A stretch of 64,000 nucleotides of DNA, taken from Candidatus Limimonas egerieequi. Lineage in GTDB: Bacteria > Bacillota > Clostridia > Oscillospirales > Acutalibacteraceae. A program made the position numbers and the translations under genes. The notes beneath the pieces were generated by a model. It saw only the letters and a program-made list of their open reading frames with translations. It had not been told where the DNA came from and did not search any database. The first letter of the stretch is position 1. Each line of letters starts with the position of its first letter. Location of the stretch: assembly GCA_018064455.1 (NCBI GenBank), contig JAGHVH010000008.1, positions 62,001 through 126,000 on the forward strand, in the 5' to 3' direction. Positions 34,854 to 44,070 of this stretch are shown here, one piece after another.

Positions 34854-35984
34854 ATGGGGCAGATGGAACAGATGACATGCAAGCACTATAAAAAGTGCGG
34901 TGGCTGTCAACTTGATATGCCTTATGAAGGCCAGCTTGAATACAAGCAAAAGCTTGAACAGAGACTTCTTGGAAAATTTGCGACCATAGAGCCAATTATC
35001 GGTATGTATTATCCATATCACTACCGCAACAAGGTTCAAGCTGCTTTTGGCTATGACAAACGCGCTGGCAAGATTATTTCTGGCGTATATCAGTCAAATA
35101 GTCATAGGATTGTATCTGTTGATTCCTGCCTTATTGAGGATAAAAAGGCAGATGAGATTATTGTCACAGTACGTGGCCTTTGTAAGGATTTCAAATTCAT
35201 CCCAAGGCACGTACTCGTAAAGCGCGGCTTTAAAACTAATCAAATAATGGTAGTAATTGTCACGGATTCTCCAATCTTCCCTGCCAAGAACAATTTTGTT
35301 AAGGCACTACTTGGAGTGCATCCTGAGATTACAACAATCATCCACAACATCAACCCATATGAGACAAACCTTGTCTTGGGAGACCGCGAAAATGTCCTTT
35401 TTGGTAAAGGCTACATTGAGGATGAACTCATGGGCCTAACCTTTAGGATATCTGCCAAGAGCTTTTATCAGATCAATCCAACCCAAACAGAAAAGCTTTA
35501 TAAAACTGCAATTGAATATGCTGGATTTACAGGAAATGAATCAGCGCTTGATGCATATTGTGGTACTGGAACCATAGGCATAATTGCTGCAAAGAATGGC
35601 GCTAAGAATGTTATTGGTGTTGAACTGGAAAAATCAGCTGTTCGTGATGCTATTTCCAATGCAAAGAGAAATAAGATTGATAATATATATTTTTATAGTG
35701 CTGATGCGACAGACTTCATCATTGACCTCGCCGAGAGTGGCAAACATATCGATGTCGTTATGATGGACCCACCAAGAGCAGGTTCTACAGAGGAGTTTTT
35801 GGATGCCGTAGGTACGCTGTCTCCACAGCGTGTGGTCTATGTTTCATGTAATCCCGAGACGCTCGCGCGAGACCTCAAATATTTTCTTAGCAAAAACAAT
35901 TACAAAGTAGAAAAAATTCAACCAGTAGATATGTTCCCACACACAGCACACGTTGAGACGGTGTGTCTTTTGACCCAGCAATAA
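34854..35984 (+). CDS. TrmA/RlmD-family RNA uracil-5-methyltransferase, TRAM-less
   Basis: SAM-dependent enzyme that methylates uracil C5 in RNA, probably 23S rRNA. The [4Fe-4S] cysteines are at the very N-terminus (CKHYKKCGGC) with a fourth in DSCLIED. The SAM site is DAYCGTGTIG; the catalytic part includes MMDPPRAG and VSCNPETLARD. The usual N-terminal TRAM domain is absent, giving 376 rather than ~450 residues. A full-length paralogue lies at 57586. The start is one base after the P-type ATPase stop; no clear ribosome-binding site is seen, so coupling to that gene is likely. Confidence 0.9.
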   Translation: MGQMEQMTCKHYKKCGGCQLDMPYEGQLEYKQKLEQRLLGKFATIEPIIGMYYPYHYRNKVQAAFGYDKRAGKIISGVYQSNSHRIVSVDSCLIEDKKADEIIVTVRGLCKDFKFIPRHVLVKRGFKTNQIMVVIVTDSPIFPAKNNFVKALLGVHPEITTIIHNINPYETNLVLGDRENVLFGKGYIEDELMGLTFRISAKSFYQINPTQTEKLYKTAIEYAGFTGNESALDAYCGTGTIGIIAAKNGAKNVIGVELEKSAVRDAISNAKRNKIDNIYFYSADATDFIIDLAESGKHIDVVMMDPPRAGSTEEFLDAVGTLSPQRVVYVSCNPETLARDLKYFLSKNNYKVEKIQPVDMFPHTAHVETVCLLTQQ

Positions 35985-36013
35985 AATACAAGAAGAGTTT
36001 AAAAGGAGAAAAT

Positions 36014-36928
36014 ATGGGCACTACTTTCTATTTTGACTGGGAAGTCAAATTGATGGAGTTCATTCAGAACTTTATGACGCCAGTATGGGCTAAAATAATG
36101 GAATTTATCACATTTTTCGGAAACGATTTGTGTATAGTATTCTTCCTCGGATTCATTTATTGGGTATATGATAAAAAACAAGGAATACGCTTTGGTGTCA
36201 CTTTGATGACAACGGACCTAGTATTCCCAATTGTAAAAAACCTCGCATTGCGTCGTCGTCCATATATGGACCATGAAAGTATAAAGCGCTTTGTCCTTAT
36301 AGACAAAAATGCCGATGCTATGGATATAGCGGCACAGGGGTATTCTTTCCCGAGTGGCCATTCCGCTAATGCTGCTGCTATGACCACATCCATAGCCCGT
36401 ATTTTCAAAAAACCAGTTTTTGTACTTATTGCCATAGTACTTCCAATTTTGGTCGGCATATCAAGATTCGCCTTGGGAGTTCATTATCCAACTGATGTAA
36501 TTGCAGGTTTGGCTCTTGGTTATGGAATGTCATTTTTTGTGCCTTGGCTTTGCTCAAAGGTAAAAAATGAACGCAGATTGTACTACATTGTATTTTGTAT
36601 TTTGCTTTTAGGTGTGTTCATCTGCAAAAGTAACGACTATTACACAGCCTTAGGATCAATTTTTGGTATGCTTATCGGTTCTGGCGTTGAAGAAAAGTAT
36701 GTGAATTTTAAGCCGACAAGAAATGTCTTAACAGCAGTTTTGAGAGTTGGCGGAGGCGTTGCTATATACTTTATTCTCAATGCCTTGTTAAAGTTGCCGT
36801 TTAGTGAAGAACTTTTATCATCAGCAAGCTATGCGCAATTTGCCATAAGATTTGCTAGATACACTATAATTCTTTTCGTTGAAAGTGGAATTTATCCTAT
36901 GTGCTTTGGAAAAGTCAGAAAAGAATAA
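36014..36928 (+). CDS. PAP2-family membrane phosphatase
   Basis: Polytopic membrane protein with the PAP2 phosphatase triad: KNLALRRRPYM (KxxxxxxRP), PSGHSANA and SRFALGVHYPTD. Likely acts on lipid phosphates such as undecaprenyl pyrophosphate or phosphatidate at the membrane; the substrate is not determined. ATG 36014 is chosen because AAAGGAG lies just upstream; the longer in-frame version would overlap the methyltransferase gene. A terminator overlaps its stop. Confidence 0.9.
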   Translation: MGTTFYFDWEVKLMEFIQNFMTPVWAKIMEFITFFGNDLCIVFFLGFIYWVYDKKQGIRFGVTLMTTDLVFPIVKNLALRRRPYMDHESIKRFVLIDKNADAMDIAAQGYSFPSGHSANAAAMTTSIARIFKKPVFVLIAIVLPILVGISRFALGVHYPTDVIAGLALGYGMSFFVPWLCSKVKNERRLYYIVFCILLLGVFICKSNDYYTALGSIFGMLIGSGVEEKYVNFKPTRNVLTAVLRVGGGVAIYFILNALLKLPFSEELLSSASYAQFAIRFARYTIILFVESGIYPMCFGKVRKE

Positions 36929-36958
36929 GAGCTCCTGGAATCCAGGAGCTCTTTTACT
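36927..36958. terminator. Bidirectional terminator after the PAP2 gene
   Basis: 13-bp perfect inverted repeat (AAGAGCTCCTGGA, one-base centre, complement) followed by T-rich sequence. It begins in the PAP2 stop codon and ends just before the convergent minus-strand gene. Confidence 0.9.
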
Positions 36959-36959
36959 T

Positions 36960-38243
36960 TTATTTTCTTGGAGCACCACGGCGGGCTGCTCTGCGGGCGG
37001 CAAGCTCGCGTCTGCGCTTTGCCTTTGCGCGTGCATTTAAAACAATGATTGTGATGATTACGCCGAGTATGATGATGGCGGCCATTATGATGTAAACAAG
37101 CTTTCCAGCAAATGGCGAAGCGTTGTCTTTGTTAGCCTGTGGTGTGGCTGCCTTTGTAACAGGCTCTTCTGTCGGCTCAACAAATACGTTGAGGCTGGTG
37201 TAATCAGCTTTGTATGAGTAATCGCATGTCTTACACTTATACTCGGTATATCCGTATGAGGTCTCTGTTGGAGCAACGACTGTCTTGTCGTACTCTGGAT
37301 TTTGACACATCTCTGGATAGAGGTCCTTTGAGTAATCCTTGGTTTCATCACGGGTGAATTCGGTTTTGTTGCCATCCTGTGTGATTGTCCAACTCATGAT
37401 TTCACCAATCTTGTCGATGCAGTAAGCACGGCGGTTGGTGTTGTCCTCAAAGAAGTGGATAGCGCCCTTTACGGTGTTGTTGTCGATGTGGCCATCGTGT
37501 TTGACACCGCCAGGGAGAATCCACATACCGCCGATACCGCCGTCGTGAACGTAGCCGTGATCGGAGTCGTAACCCTCTATGGTTACGGTGCAGTTAGTGA
37601 TGTCTGGATAGCCATTGCCAAAGATGCCGCCGAGGAACTGCTCGTCACGGTTTTCTTTGTCAGTGTCGACGCAGATTACAGTGACGTCGGCGGAGCAGGA
37701 ATCAACGCTGCCCCAGCCGTAGCCTAAAATGCCCGCAACACCGAATGCTTTGCAAGCGGTGTGAAGGCAAACTTTGCCTTCTACAGTACAATTCTTGATT
37801 GTACTGTCGGACATAAATCCTACGAGGCCGGCAGCGTAAATGTTGTCGTTTTTGGTTACATCAGCATCTACGCCAAGGAGAGAAAGGTTTTCGATAGTGG
37901 CATTTTCAACAATGCCAAAGAAGCCTGAAAAATATGTGTCATACTGCTTCCAGTTGCCATCAATTGTTGTGCGAACATCAGTGGTTGTGCCCGTAATTTT
38001 GAGGTTTAAAAGGGCGTGGCCATTACCGTCAAAATTACCGCTAAAATCCACTGGAGTCCACTCGTGGCCAGCGCAGTCGATGTCGTACATGAGTTTGTAT
38101 GAACCTGATGGATTGTCCTTGATTTTCAAAAGGTCATCATAGGCTTTAAGCTCGATAACATCGCCTTGTGCAGCCGCACTTATTGGAATCATAAGTGCAA
38201 AGCAAAGCGCCAAACAGAGCAGAATGGAGATAAACTTTTTCAT
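36960..38243 (-). CDS. Secreted GLUG-like repeat protein with C-terminal membrane anchor
   Basis: Predicted surface protein of 427 residues. A signal peptide (MKKFISILLCLALCFALMIPISAAA) is followed by ~230 residues with beta-helix-like features: GNFDGNGHALLNLKI, IENLSLLGVDADVTKND, AGLVGFMSDSTIKNCTVEG, VAGILGYGWGSVDSCSA and GGIFGNG, which resemble GLUG-type repeats. A region with CKTC precedes a hydrophobic span at ~383-407 and a very basic tail (AKRRRELAARRAARR) that should face the cytoplasm. There is no LPxTG-like motif. Base composition is richer in G+C at 37450-37720. Function unknown; an adhesin or surface scaffold is plausible. Confidence 0.8.
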   Translation of the reverse strand: MKKFISILLCLALCFALMIPISAAAQGDVIELKAYDDLLKIKDNPSGSYKLMYDIDCAGHEWTPVDFSGNFDGNGHALLNLKITGTTTDVRTTIDGNWKQYDTYFSGFFGIVENATIENLSLLGVDADVTKNDNIYAAGLVGFMSDSTIKNCTVEGKVCLHTACKAFGVAGILGYGWGSVDSCSADVTVICVDTDKENRDEQFLGGIFGNGYPDITNCTVTIEGYDSDHGYVHDGGIGGMWILPGGVKHDGHIDNNTVKGAIHFFEDNTNRRAYCIDKIGEIMSWTITQDGNKTEFTRDETKDYSKDLYPEMCQNPEYDKTVVAPTETSYGYTEYKCKTCDYSYKADYTSLNVFVEPTEEPVTKAATPQANKDNASPFAGKLVYIIMAAIIILGVIITIIVLNARAKAKRRRELAARRAARRGAPRK

Positions 38244-38341
38244 CTTTATTACCTCTTTTATAGTTTTATAAGTAGTAAATTAGTTAATATATACAAATCT
38301 ACTTAATGTGCCCATTTATTCTATCATATTTTATCTCGTTA

Positions 38342-38350
38342 TGGTAGAAT
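38342..38350 (+). promoter_or_regulatory. Possible extended -10 promoter of mtn
   Basis: TGGTAGAAT is an extended -10 element 31 bases before the start codon of the nucleosidase gene. No clear -35 element. Confidence 0.4.
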
Positions 38351-38381
38351 ATACGTGATTTTTTTATAAGGAGAAATGGGT

Positions 38382-39056
38382 ATGAAAATTGGTATAGTAA
38401 TTGCAATTGCAAGGGAACTTAAATCATTTCTTGAAAGTGATTTTGTAATAGAAACTATTGAGAAAAATGGCCGCGAAGTATACAAGACAGCGGTAAATGG
38501 TAATGATGTTTTTGCAGTAAAGTCAGGCTATGGTGAAATAGACGCTGCTGCTGCAACACAGTTGCTTATAACAGGATTTGACTGTGAAGTAATCTTAAAC
38601 TTTGGTGTTACAGGTGCTCTTGATAGGACATCAAAAGTAGATGACCTTTTTGTTGTTACTAAGGCTATCAATCATGACTATGATGTATCACCAATTGATC
38701 CGGTTAAACTTCACCAGTATGAGGAGTTCCCTGATGAGTTTATCCCAATGGATCAGGGTCTCATCGATTTTGCCAAGAGCCTCTATCCAAACCTTCGTGA
38801 TGCAGTTGTAGCATCAGGAGATAGGTTTGTTGTATTGCCAGAGGACAAGACAGAACTCTCGGGTCTTGGTTGCAATATCTGTGACATGGAAATCGCAGCA
38901 ATAGCTCGTATCTCATATTTGAATGGCGTTCGTGCATTGTCAATCAAATGCATCAGCGACACATTTGATGGTGACGGTGGAGACTTTAACGAGAACGTTA
39001 CAAAGAGTGCTAATAAGGCATTTAAATTGATGGAAGATATTTTGCAAAAGATATAG
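38382..39056 (+). CDS. mtn: 5'-methylthioadenosine/S-adenosylhomocysteine nucleosidase
   Basis: Cleaves adenine from methylthioadenosine and S-adenosylhomocysteine, producing the S-ribosylhomocysteine used by LuxS (encoded at 45315). Family motifs: KSGYGEIDAAAATQLL, NFGVTGAL, ASGDRFV, CDMEIAAIA (ribose-binding Met-Glu) and KCISDTFDGD with the catalytic Asp. Start ATG 38382 is eight bases after AAGGAG; an ATG at 38376 is too close to it. The protein is 224 residues, normal for the family. Confidence 0.9.
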   Translation: MKIGIVIAIARELKSFLESDFVIETIEKNGREVYKTAVNGNDVFAVKSGYGEIDAAAATQLLITGFDCEVILNFGVTGALDRTSKVDDLFVVTKAINHDYDVSPIDPVKLHQYEEFPDEFIPMDQGLIDFAKSLYPNLRDAVVASGDRFVVLPEDKTELSGLGCNICDMEIAAIARISYLNGVRALSIKCISDTFDGDGGDFNENVTKSANKAFKLMEDILQKI

Positions 39057-39064
39057 GGGATAGC

Positions 39065-40033
39065 ATGAGTTACAAGGTAAACGCAGCAGCTTGGAATGGT
39101 GTCTTTGCCATTCCAAATTGCATTGTTGATGATCATATAAAAAAGGCAGGAGGACAGGCAATCAAAGTCCTCCTTTTCTTGCTGCGTCATCAGGGCGAAT
39201 CTTTGGATGCCAAGGCTATTGCCAAGGGCACAGGCATGGATGTCGGCGACGTCAAAGATGCCTTTGTCTATTGGAAAGAGTCTGGCCTTGTATATGAGGA
39301 TGGCGAGACGCCACCTAATGTAAAGCAGGCCGAAGAAAAGGTTAACTTAAAGGCATTGCCTGACGTTGCGCCTACCTATGACCAGGTTGCAGCGCGCACG
39401 TTGGAGGATGCTAACCTTCGTGCGCTCTTTAATGAGGTTCAACTCAAAATGGGCAGGACGATTGGTTATGGTGACCAGGCACAGCTCCTTATGATGCTCG
39501 ATTACTATGGCTTGCCAGTTGAGGTAATACTCACAATAGTTGAGTATTGCATGTCAAAGGGCAAGACAAATATCTCATATATTGCAAAGGTTGCCAAGGA
39601 TTGGGGCGAGCGTGAGATTAACACACTTGAACGCGCCGATGAGTACTTAAAATCGCTCAAGTCTGATGAGCGCCTTTGGAAGAAGTTCACTGATATGTTC
39701 TCAGTTGACCCACCACAGTATAACGACACAAGATTCCAGTATTTAAAGCACTGGCACGAGGAAAACAAACAGTCCTTTGAACTTATTTACTATGCTTATG
39801 AAATCACTGTTGACCGTATAAACAAGGTCAACTTTAAGTATATGAATTCAATACTTGATTCTTGGAAGGCTAATGGCATCAAAAAGCCAATTGATGCCCA
39901 ACAGGCTGTTTCCAAGGCACCAGCAACTACTGGCACAACATTTAAAAAGAGCGAGCCGTCCTATGACTCTGACAAGTACAAGGAAAAGGCTCATGGCCCA
40001 ATAGAGTATAAAAGAAGAAAGAAGGAGGAATAG
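39065..40033 (+). CDS. dnaD: DnaD-domain replication initiation protein
   Basis: Probable primosome component that remodels DNA and helps load the replicative helicase. An N-terminal winged-helix region (KVLLFLLRHQGESLDAKAIAKGTG) is followed by a DnaD domain around residues ~125-215 with the conserved YxxxxG.. end region (ISYIAKVAKDWGE). The tail is Lys-rich (KRRKKEE). It lies four bases before the helicase-loader gene, the usual pairing in Clostridia. Confidence 0.88.
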   Translation: MSYKVNAAAWNGVFAIPNCIVDDHIKKAGGQAIKVLLFLLRHQGESLDAKAIAKGTGMDVGDVKDAFVYWKESGLVYEDGETPPNVKQAEEKVNLKALPDVAPTYDQVAARTLEDANLRALFNEVQLKMGRTIGYGDQAQLLMMLDYYGLPVEVILTIVEYCMSKGKTNISYIAKVAKDWGEREINTLERADEYLKSLKSDERLWKKFTDMFSVDPPQYNDTRFQYLKHWHEENKQSFELIYYAYEITVDRINKVNFKYMNSILDSWKANGIKKPIDAQQAVSKAPATTGTTFKKSEPSYDSDKYKEKAHGPIEYKRRKKEE

Positions 40034-40036
40034 CAT

Positions 40037-40984
40037 ATGTCAAGCAATATCGAACGTGCAAAAAGAATAATTGACGCAAGACGTGAGAGCGCTGAGCGTG
40101 AAGCAGAGCAAAAGCGTATTGAACTTGAAGCAGTTTCTCCAGAGCTTTTCGAGGTAAATGCCAAGATTGCAAGATCAGGCCTCGATGCTCTTAAAGTGCT
40201 TAGTATGGGCCAAGGTGGCAAGGAATTTATTGATAACTTGGCACGTCAAAACCTTGAACTCCAGGCAAAGCGTGGAGAAATTCTTAGAGGACTCGGCCTC
40301 AGCGAGGATGCACTTGCACCTCACTACACATGCCCTGTTTGTGAGGATAAGGGTGTAGTAGATGGACACTACTGCGACTGCCTCAAGGCACTTGTTAAAC
40401 AACTTCAGTTTGACAACCTCTGTGGCTGTGCTCCTGCAAAGGACTCAACTTTTGAAAACTTTGATTTGGGTTACTACGATGGTGAGGCTCTCACTCGTAT
40501 GACACAGATTTATAACTACTGTAAGTCTTGGGCTAGCGACTTTGGCAAGGGCTCAAACAGCATTTTGATGTGTGGCCAAACTGGACTTGGCAAGACACAT
40601 CTTTCCCTTGCTATTGCAAATGTCGTAGTATCAATGGGCTACAATGTAATCTATTCAAGTGCTGGCAACCTTCTTTCAAAACTTGAGAAGGAAAAGTTTG
40701 GCAGATATTCTGGTGAGGAGTCACCAGAGGAGATGGCACTCACATGTGACTTATTGATACTTGATGACCTTGGAACAGAGTATACGAGGGAATTTGAGCG
40801 CGCAGCAATTTATAACATCGTTAATACAAGACTCCTCTCTGGTCTTCCAATGATAATCAACACTAACCTCCTCTATGATGAGATTGCTGAGAAGTATGAC
40901 AAGAGAGTTTATTCAAGACTGATAGGCAGCTATCAGCCACTTGAATTCCTTGGTGAAGATGTGCGCCAGAAGAAGAACTATTAA
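40037..40984 (+). CDS. dnaI: DnaC/DnaI-type helicase loader ATPase
   Basis: AAA+ ATPase that loads DnaB-type helicase during replication initiation or restart. A coiled-coil-like N-terminus is followed by a zinc-binding cysteine cluster (CPVCEDKGVVDGHYCDC), then Walker A GQTGLGKTH, Walker B LLILDDLGTE and sensor-type IINTNL. The 315-residue length fits. The name dnaI is used by role; dnaC-like is equally possible. Confidence 0.9.
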   Translation: MSSNIERAKRIIDARRESAEREAEQKRIELEAVSPELFEVNAKIARSGLDALKVLSMGQGGKEFIDNLARQNLELQAKRGEILRGLGLSEDALAPHYTCPVCEDKGVVDGHYCDCLKALVKQLQFDNLCGCAPAKDSTFENFDLGYYDGEALTRMTQIYNYCKSWASDFGKGSNSILMCGQTGLGKTHLSLAIANVVVSMGYNVIYSSAGNLLSKLEKEKFGRYSGEESPEEMALTCDLLILDDLGTEYTREFERAAIYNIVNTRLLSGLPMIINTNLLYDEIAEKYDKRVYSRLIGSYQPLEFLGEDVRQKKNY

Positions 40985-41002
40985 AATTTTTGGAGATAAT
41001 TA

Positions 41003-43153
41003 ATGGATATAATCGCAAGTATAACTGACCAATTTAAACTTCAACGTTGGCAGGTAGAGAACACAGTAAAACTTATTGATGAGGGCAATACAATTCCTTT
41101 TATTGCTCGTTATCGTAAAGAGGCTCATGGTACGCTCGATGACCAGACTTTGCGTCAAATCTCAGAGCGTCTTGAGTACCTTCGCAACCTTGATAAGCGT
41201 CGCGAAGAGATTTCAAAGTCCATCATCGAGCAGGAAAAGATGACGGATGAACTCCAGCAAAAGATTGATAACGCTGCAACTCTTGCGGAGCTTGAGGACC
41301 TCTATAGGCCATACAAACCAAAGCGCAAGACACGCGCATCTGTTGCAAAAGAAAAAGGCCTTGAGCCACTGGCTCAGGCCATTTTTGAGCAAAAGGCTGG
41401 CGTGGACCCAGCAGCTTTGGCAGTAGAATACATAGACGCAGAAAAGGGCGTCGAGACAGTAGAGGATGCGCTCGCTGGTGCGTCTGATATCATTGCAGAG
41501 GATATCTCAGATAACGCAGACATCCGTCGTCGTCTTCGTAATCTTTTCTCTGTTATGGGTGTTATCACATCAAAAGCAAAAGGCGAAGAGGACAGTGTTT
41601 ACGCAAACTACTATGATTTCACTGACAAGGTTGAGAAAATAGCGGGTCACAAGATTCTCGCTATCGACCGTGGTGAGAGCGAAGGTTTCCTCAAGGTATC
41701 AGTAACTCTTGATAGGCCAAAGGCAATCTCAATTATCGAAAAAGAGACAGTAAAGGGCGATGGCGCCTGCACTGATTTTGTTAAGCTTGCTGGTGAGGAT
41801 GCTTACGATAGACTCATCTATCCATCAGTAGAAAATGAGACTCGTTCAGCACTCACAGAACGTGCTGCAACTGCTGCCATTAAGGTGTTTGCACAAAACT
41901 TGCGTCCACTCCTTATGGCACCACCAGTAAAGGGTAAGGTTTGTATAGGTCTCGACCCTGGTTACAGGACAGGATGCAAGGTTGCATGCGTTGATGCAAC
42001 CGGTCGTGTGCTTGATACAGGCGTTATCTATGTAACTCATGGTGAGGCTAAGAAGGCCGAGGCTGAGAAGTTCATCGCAAGCCTCATTGCAAAGCACAAT
42101 GTAGATATCATCTCTATCGGTAATGGTACCGCTTCAAAAGAGACAGAGATATTTGCAGCAGACCTTATTAAGAAAATTCCACAAAAGGTTTCATATATGG
42201 TTGTATCAGAAGCTGGCGCTTCTGTTTACTCCGCATCCAAGCTCGCTGCTGAGGAGTTCCCTCAGTATGACGTTTCCCTTCGTTCGGCTGTGTCTATCGC
42301 TCGCCGACTTCAGGACCCGCTCGCTGAGCTTGTAAAGATTGAACCAAAGGCAATCGGTGTTGGCCAATACCAGCATGACATGCCTAAAAAAGAGCTTGAG
42401 ACAGCGCTTGACGGCGTTGTTGAGGACTGTGTTAACTCAGTTGGTGCAGACCTCAATACAGCCTCTCCATCGCTCCTCTCACACATTGCTGGTATCAATG
42501 GCACGATTGCCAAGAATATTGTTACATATCGTGAGGAGAATGGTGCGTTCGAGTCACGTGCGGCCCTTAAAAAGGTGCCAAAGCTTGGACCAAAGGCATA
42601 CGAGCAGTGTGCTGGTTTCCTTCGTATTGCCGAGTCCAAAAATGTTCTCGACAACACGGGTGTACATCCAGAGTCATATGATGCTGCCAAGATGCTTTTG
42701 ACGCTCTGTGGCTATGACCTTAAGGACGTAAAGTCCGGTAGCATACCAGAGCTCCATACACGCATCGAGTCGCAGGGTTACGCAGCCCTTGCGGAGCGCT
42801 TGTCGATCGGTGAGCCAACTCTCCACGACATTGAGAACGAACTCTTAAAGCCAGGTCGTGACCCACGTGACGAGTTGCCTCCACCTCTCCTTCGCTCAGA
42901 TGTAATGGAGATGAAGGATTTAAAGCCTGGCATGGAGCTTAAAGGCACTGTTCGTAACGTAATTGACTTTGGCGCATTTGTTGACATTGGTGTTCACCAG
43001 GACGGCCTTGTGCACATCAGTCAAATCACTGATAAATACATAAAGCATCCATCTGAGGTGCTCTCTGTTGGTGATGTAATCACTGTTAGAGTACTTGAGG
43101 TAGATTTAAACAAGAAGCGTATAGGCCTTACAATGAGAGGTCTCTCAAAGTAG
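41003..43153 (+). CDS. tex: Tex-family S1 RNA-binding protein
   Basis: Conserved cytoplasmic protein linked to transcription and RNA metabolism. At 716 residues it has the full Tex layout: N-terminal helical domain (IPFIARYRKEAHGTLDD), YqgF-like domain (GLDPGYRTGCKVACVD), helix-hairpin-helix pair (SVGADLNTASPSLLSHIAGI, FESRAALKKVPKLG), and a C-terminal S1 domain (LKGTVRNVIDFGAFVDIGVHQDGLVHISQI). Ribosome-binding site GGAG precedes ATG 41003. Confidence 0.95.
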   Translation: MDIIASITDQFKLQRWQVENTVKLIDEGNTIPFIARYRKEAHGTLDDQTLRQISERLEYLRNLDKRREEISKSIIEQEKMTDELQQKIDNAATLAELEDLYRPYKPKRKTRASVAKEKGLEPLAQAIFEQKAGVDPAALAVEYIDAEKGVETVEDALAGASDIIAEDISDNADIRRRLRNLFSVMGVITSKAKGEEDSVYANYYDFTDKVEKIAGHKILAIDRGESEGFLKVSVTLDRPKAISIIEKETVKGDGACTDFVKLAGEDAYDRLIYPSVENETRSALTERAATAAIKVFAQNLRPLLMAPPVKGKVCIGLDPGYRTGCKVACVDATGRVLDTGVIYVTHGEAKKAEAEKFIASLIAKHNVDIISIGNGTASKETEIFAADLIKKIPQKVSYMVVSEAGASVYSASKLAAEEFPQYDVSLRSAVSIARRLQDPLAELVKIEPKAIGVGQYQHDMPKKELETALDGVVEDCVNSVGADLNTASPSLLSHIAGINGTIAKNIVTYREENGAFESRAALKKVPKLGPKAYEQCAGFLRIAESKNVLDNTGVHPESYDAAKMLLTLCGYDLKDVKSGSIPELHTRIESQGYAALAERLSIGEPTLHDIENELLKPGRDPRDELPPPLLRSDVMEMKDLKPGMELKGTVRNVIDFGAFVDIGVHQDGLVHISQITDKYIKHPSEVLSVGDVITVRVLEVDLNKKRIGLTMRGLSK

Positions 43154-43164
43154 TAGGTGATTAA

Positions 43165-44070
43165 ATGATTCTAGAAGTAAAAGACATCACCAAAAATTTT
43201 GGTGAGAAGTCTGTCCTCAAAGGCATCTCTTTCTCTGCACAGAGCGGAGAAGCCCTTGGACTTCTTGGTCGTAATGGAGCGGGTAAAACGACTACAATCC
43301 GCATCATTATGCAACTTTTCCCACCAAACAGCGGTGAGGTACTTGTTGATGGTAAGCCACTTTCTATCCGCGAAATCAACGTAGGTTACATGCCAGAGGA
43401 GCGTGGACTTTACCCAAAGAAGAAAATCATGGAGCAACTAATATATTTTGCTGAGCTTAAAGGTGTTTCAAAGGATGTTGCAATAGAGCGTGCTAACAAG
43501 CTCCTTGATCGCCTTCAGATGACGGAGTACAAGGATGCAAAACTTGAGACTCTATCAAAGGGTAATCAGCAAAAGATTCAGCTTGTTACAACTCTTATTT
43601 CAAACCCTGATATTGTCATTTTAGACGAGCCGTTTTCTGGTCTTGACCCAGTTAATGCAATGCTCTTAAAGGACGTAGTTCGTGAACTTATTGCTGATGG
43701 TAAGATAGTTATTTTCTCAAGCCATCAGATGAATTATATCGAGGAGTTCTGCAATAATATCGTTATCATTAACGGTGGGCAAATTGCAGTTTCTGGTGCT
43801 ATCAAAGACATCAAACGCAGCTATACCAAGAATTTGGTTTTGATTGAATCGGATGATAATGAGGCTGTAAAGACTGCTCTTGCATCAATCGATTTTGTCA
43901 AAGATGCAACGCAAATAGACAGTGGCATCAAGGTGGAACTTTTAGATGGATACGACATTAAAAATTTGATGAGTGAATTGTCTAAACTGGATGTTTTAGT
44001 CTCTGGAATTTCACTCTATGAACCATCTCTCTCGGAGATATTTGTCGATTATACGGAGGTGGAATCATGA
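43165..44070 (+). CDS. ABC transporter ATP-binding protein, NatA-like
   Basis: ATPase partner of the permease at 44067 (overlap ATGA). Walker A is GRNGAGKTT, the signature LSKGNQQKIQL, Walker B IVILDEPFSGLDP, with SSHQMNYIEEF for the switch His. The signature LSKGNQQK and the ~100-residue C-terminal extension resemble NatA, which with NatB exports sodium in Bacillus. The actual cargo could be drugs, peptides or ions. Confidence 0.9.
   Translation: MILEVKDITKNFGEKSVLKGISFSAQSGEALGLLGRNGAGKTTTIRIIMQLFPPNSGEVLVDGKPLSIREINVGYMPEERGLYPKKKIMEQLIYFAELKGVSKDVAIERANKLLDRLQMTEYKDAKLETLSKGNQQKIQLVTTLISNPDIVILDEPFSGLDPVNAMLLKDVVRELIADGKIVIFSSHQMNYIEEFCNNIVIINGGQIAVSGAIKDIKRSYTKNLVLIESDDNEAVKTALASIDFVKDATQIDSGIKVELLDGYDIKNLMSELSKLDVLVSGISLYEPSLSEIFVDYTEVES

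Noticed and set aside
35963-36013. Upstream extension of the PAP2 protein
   Set aside because: It overlaps the methyltransferase gene and lacks a ribosome-binding site, whereas ATG 36014 has a good one.
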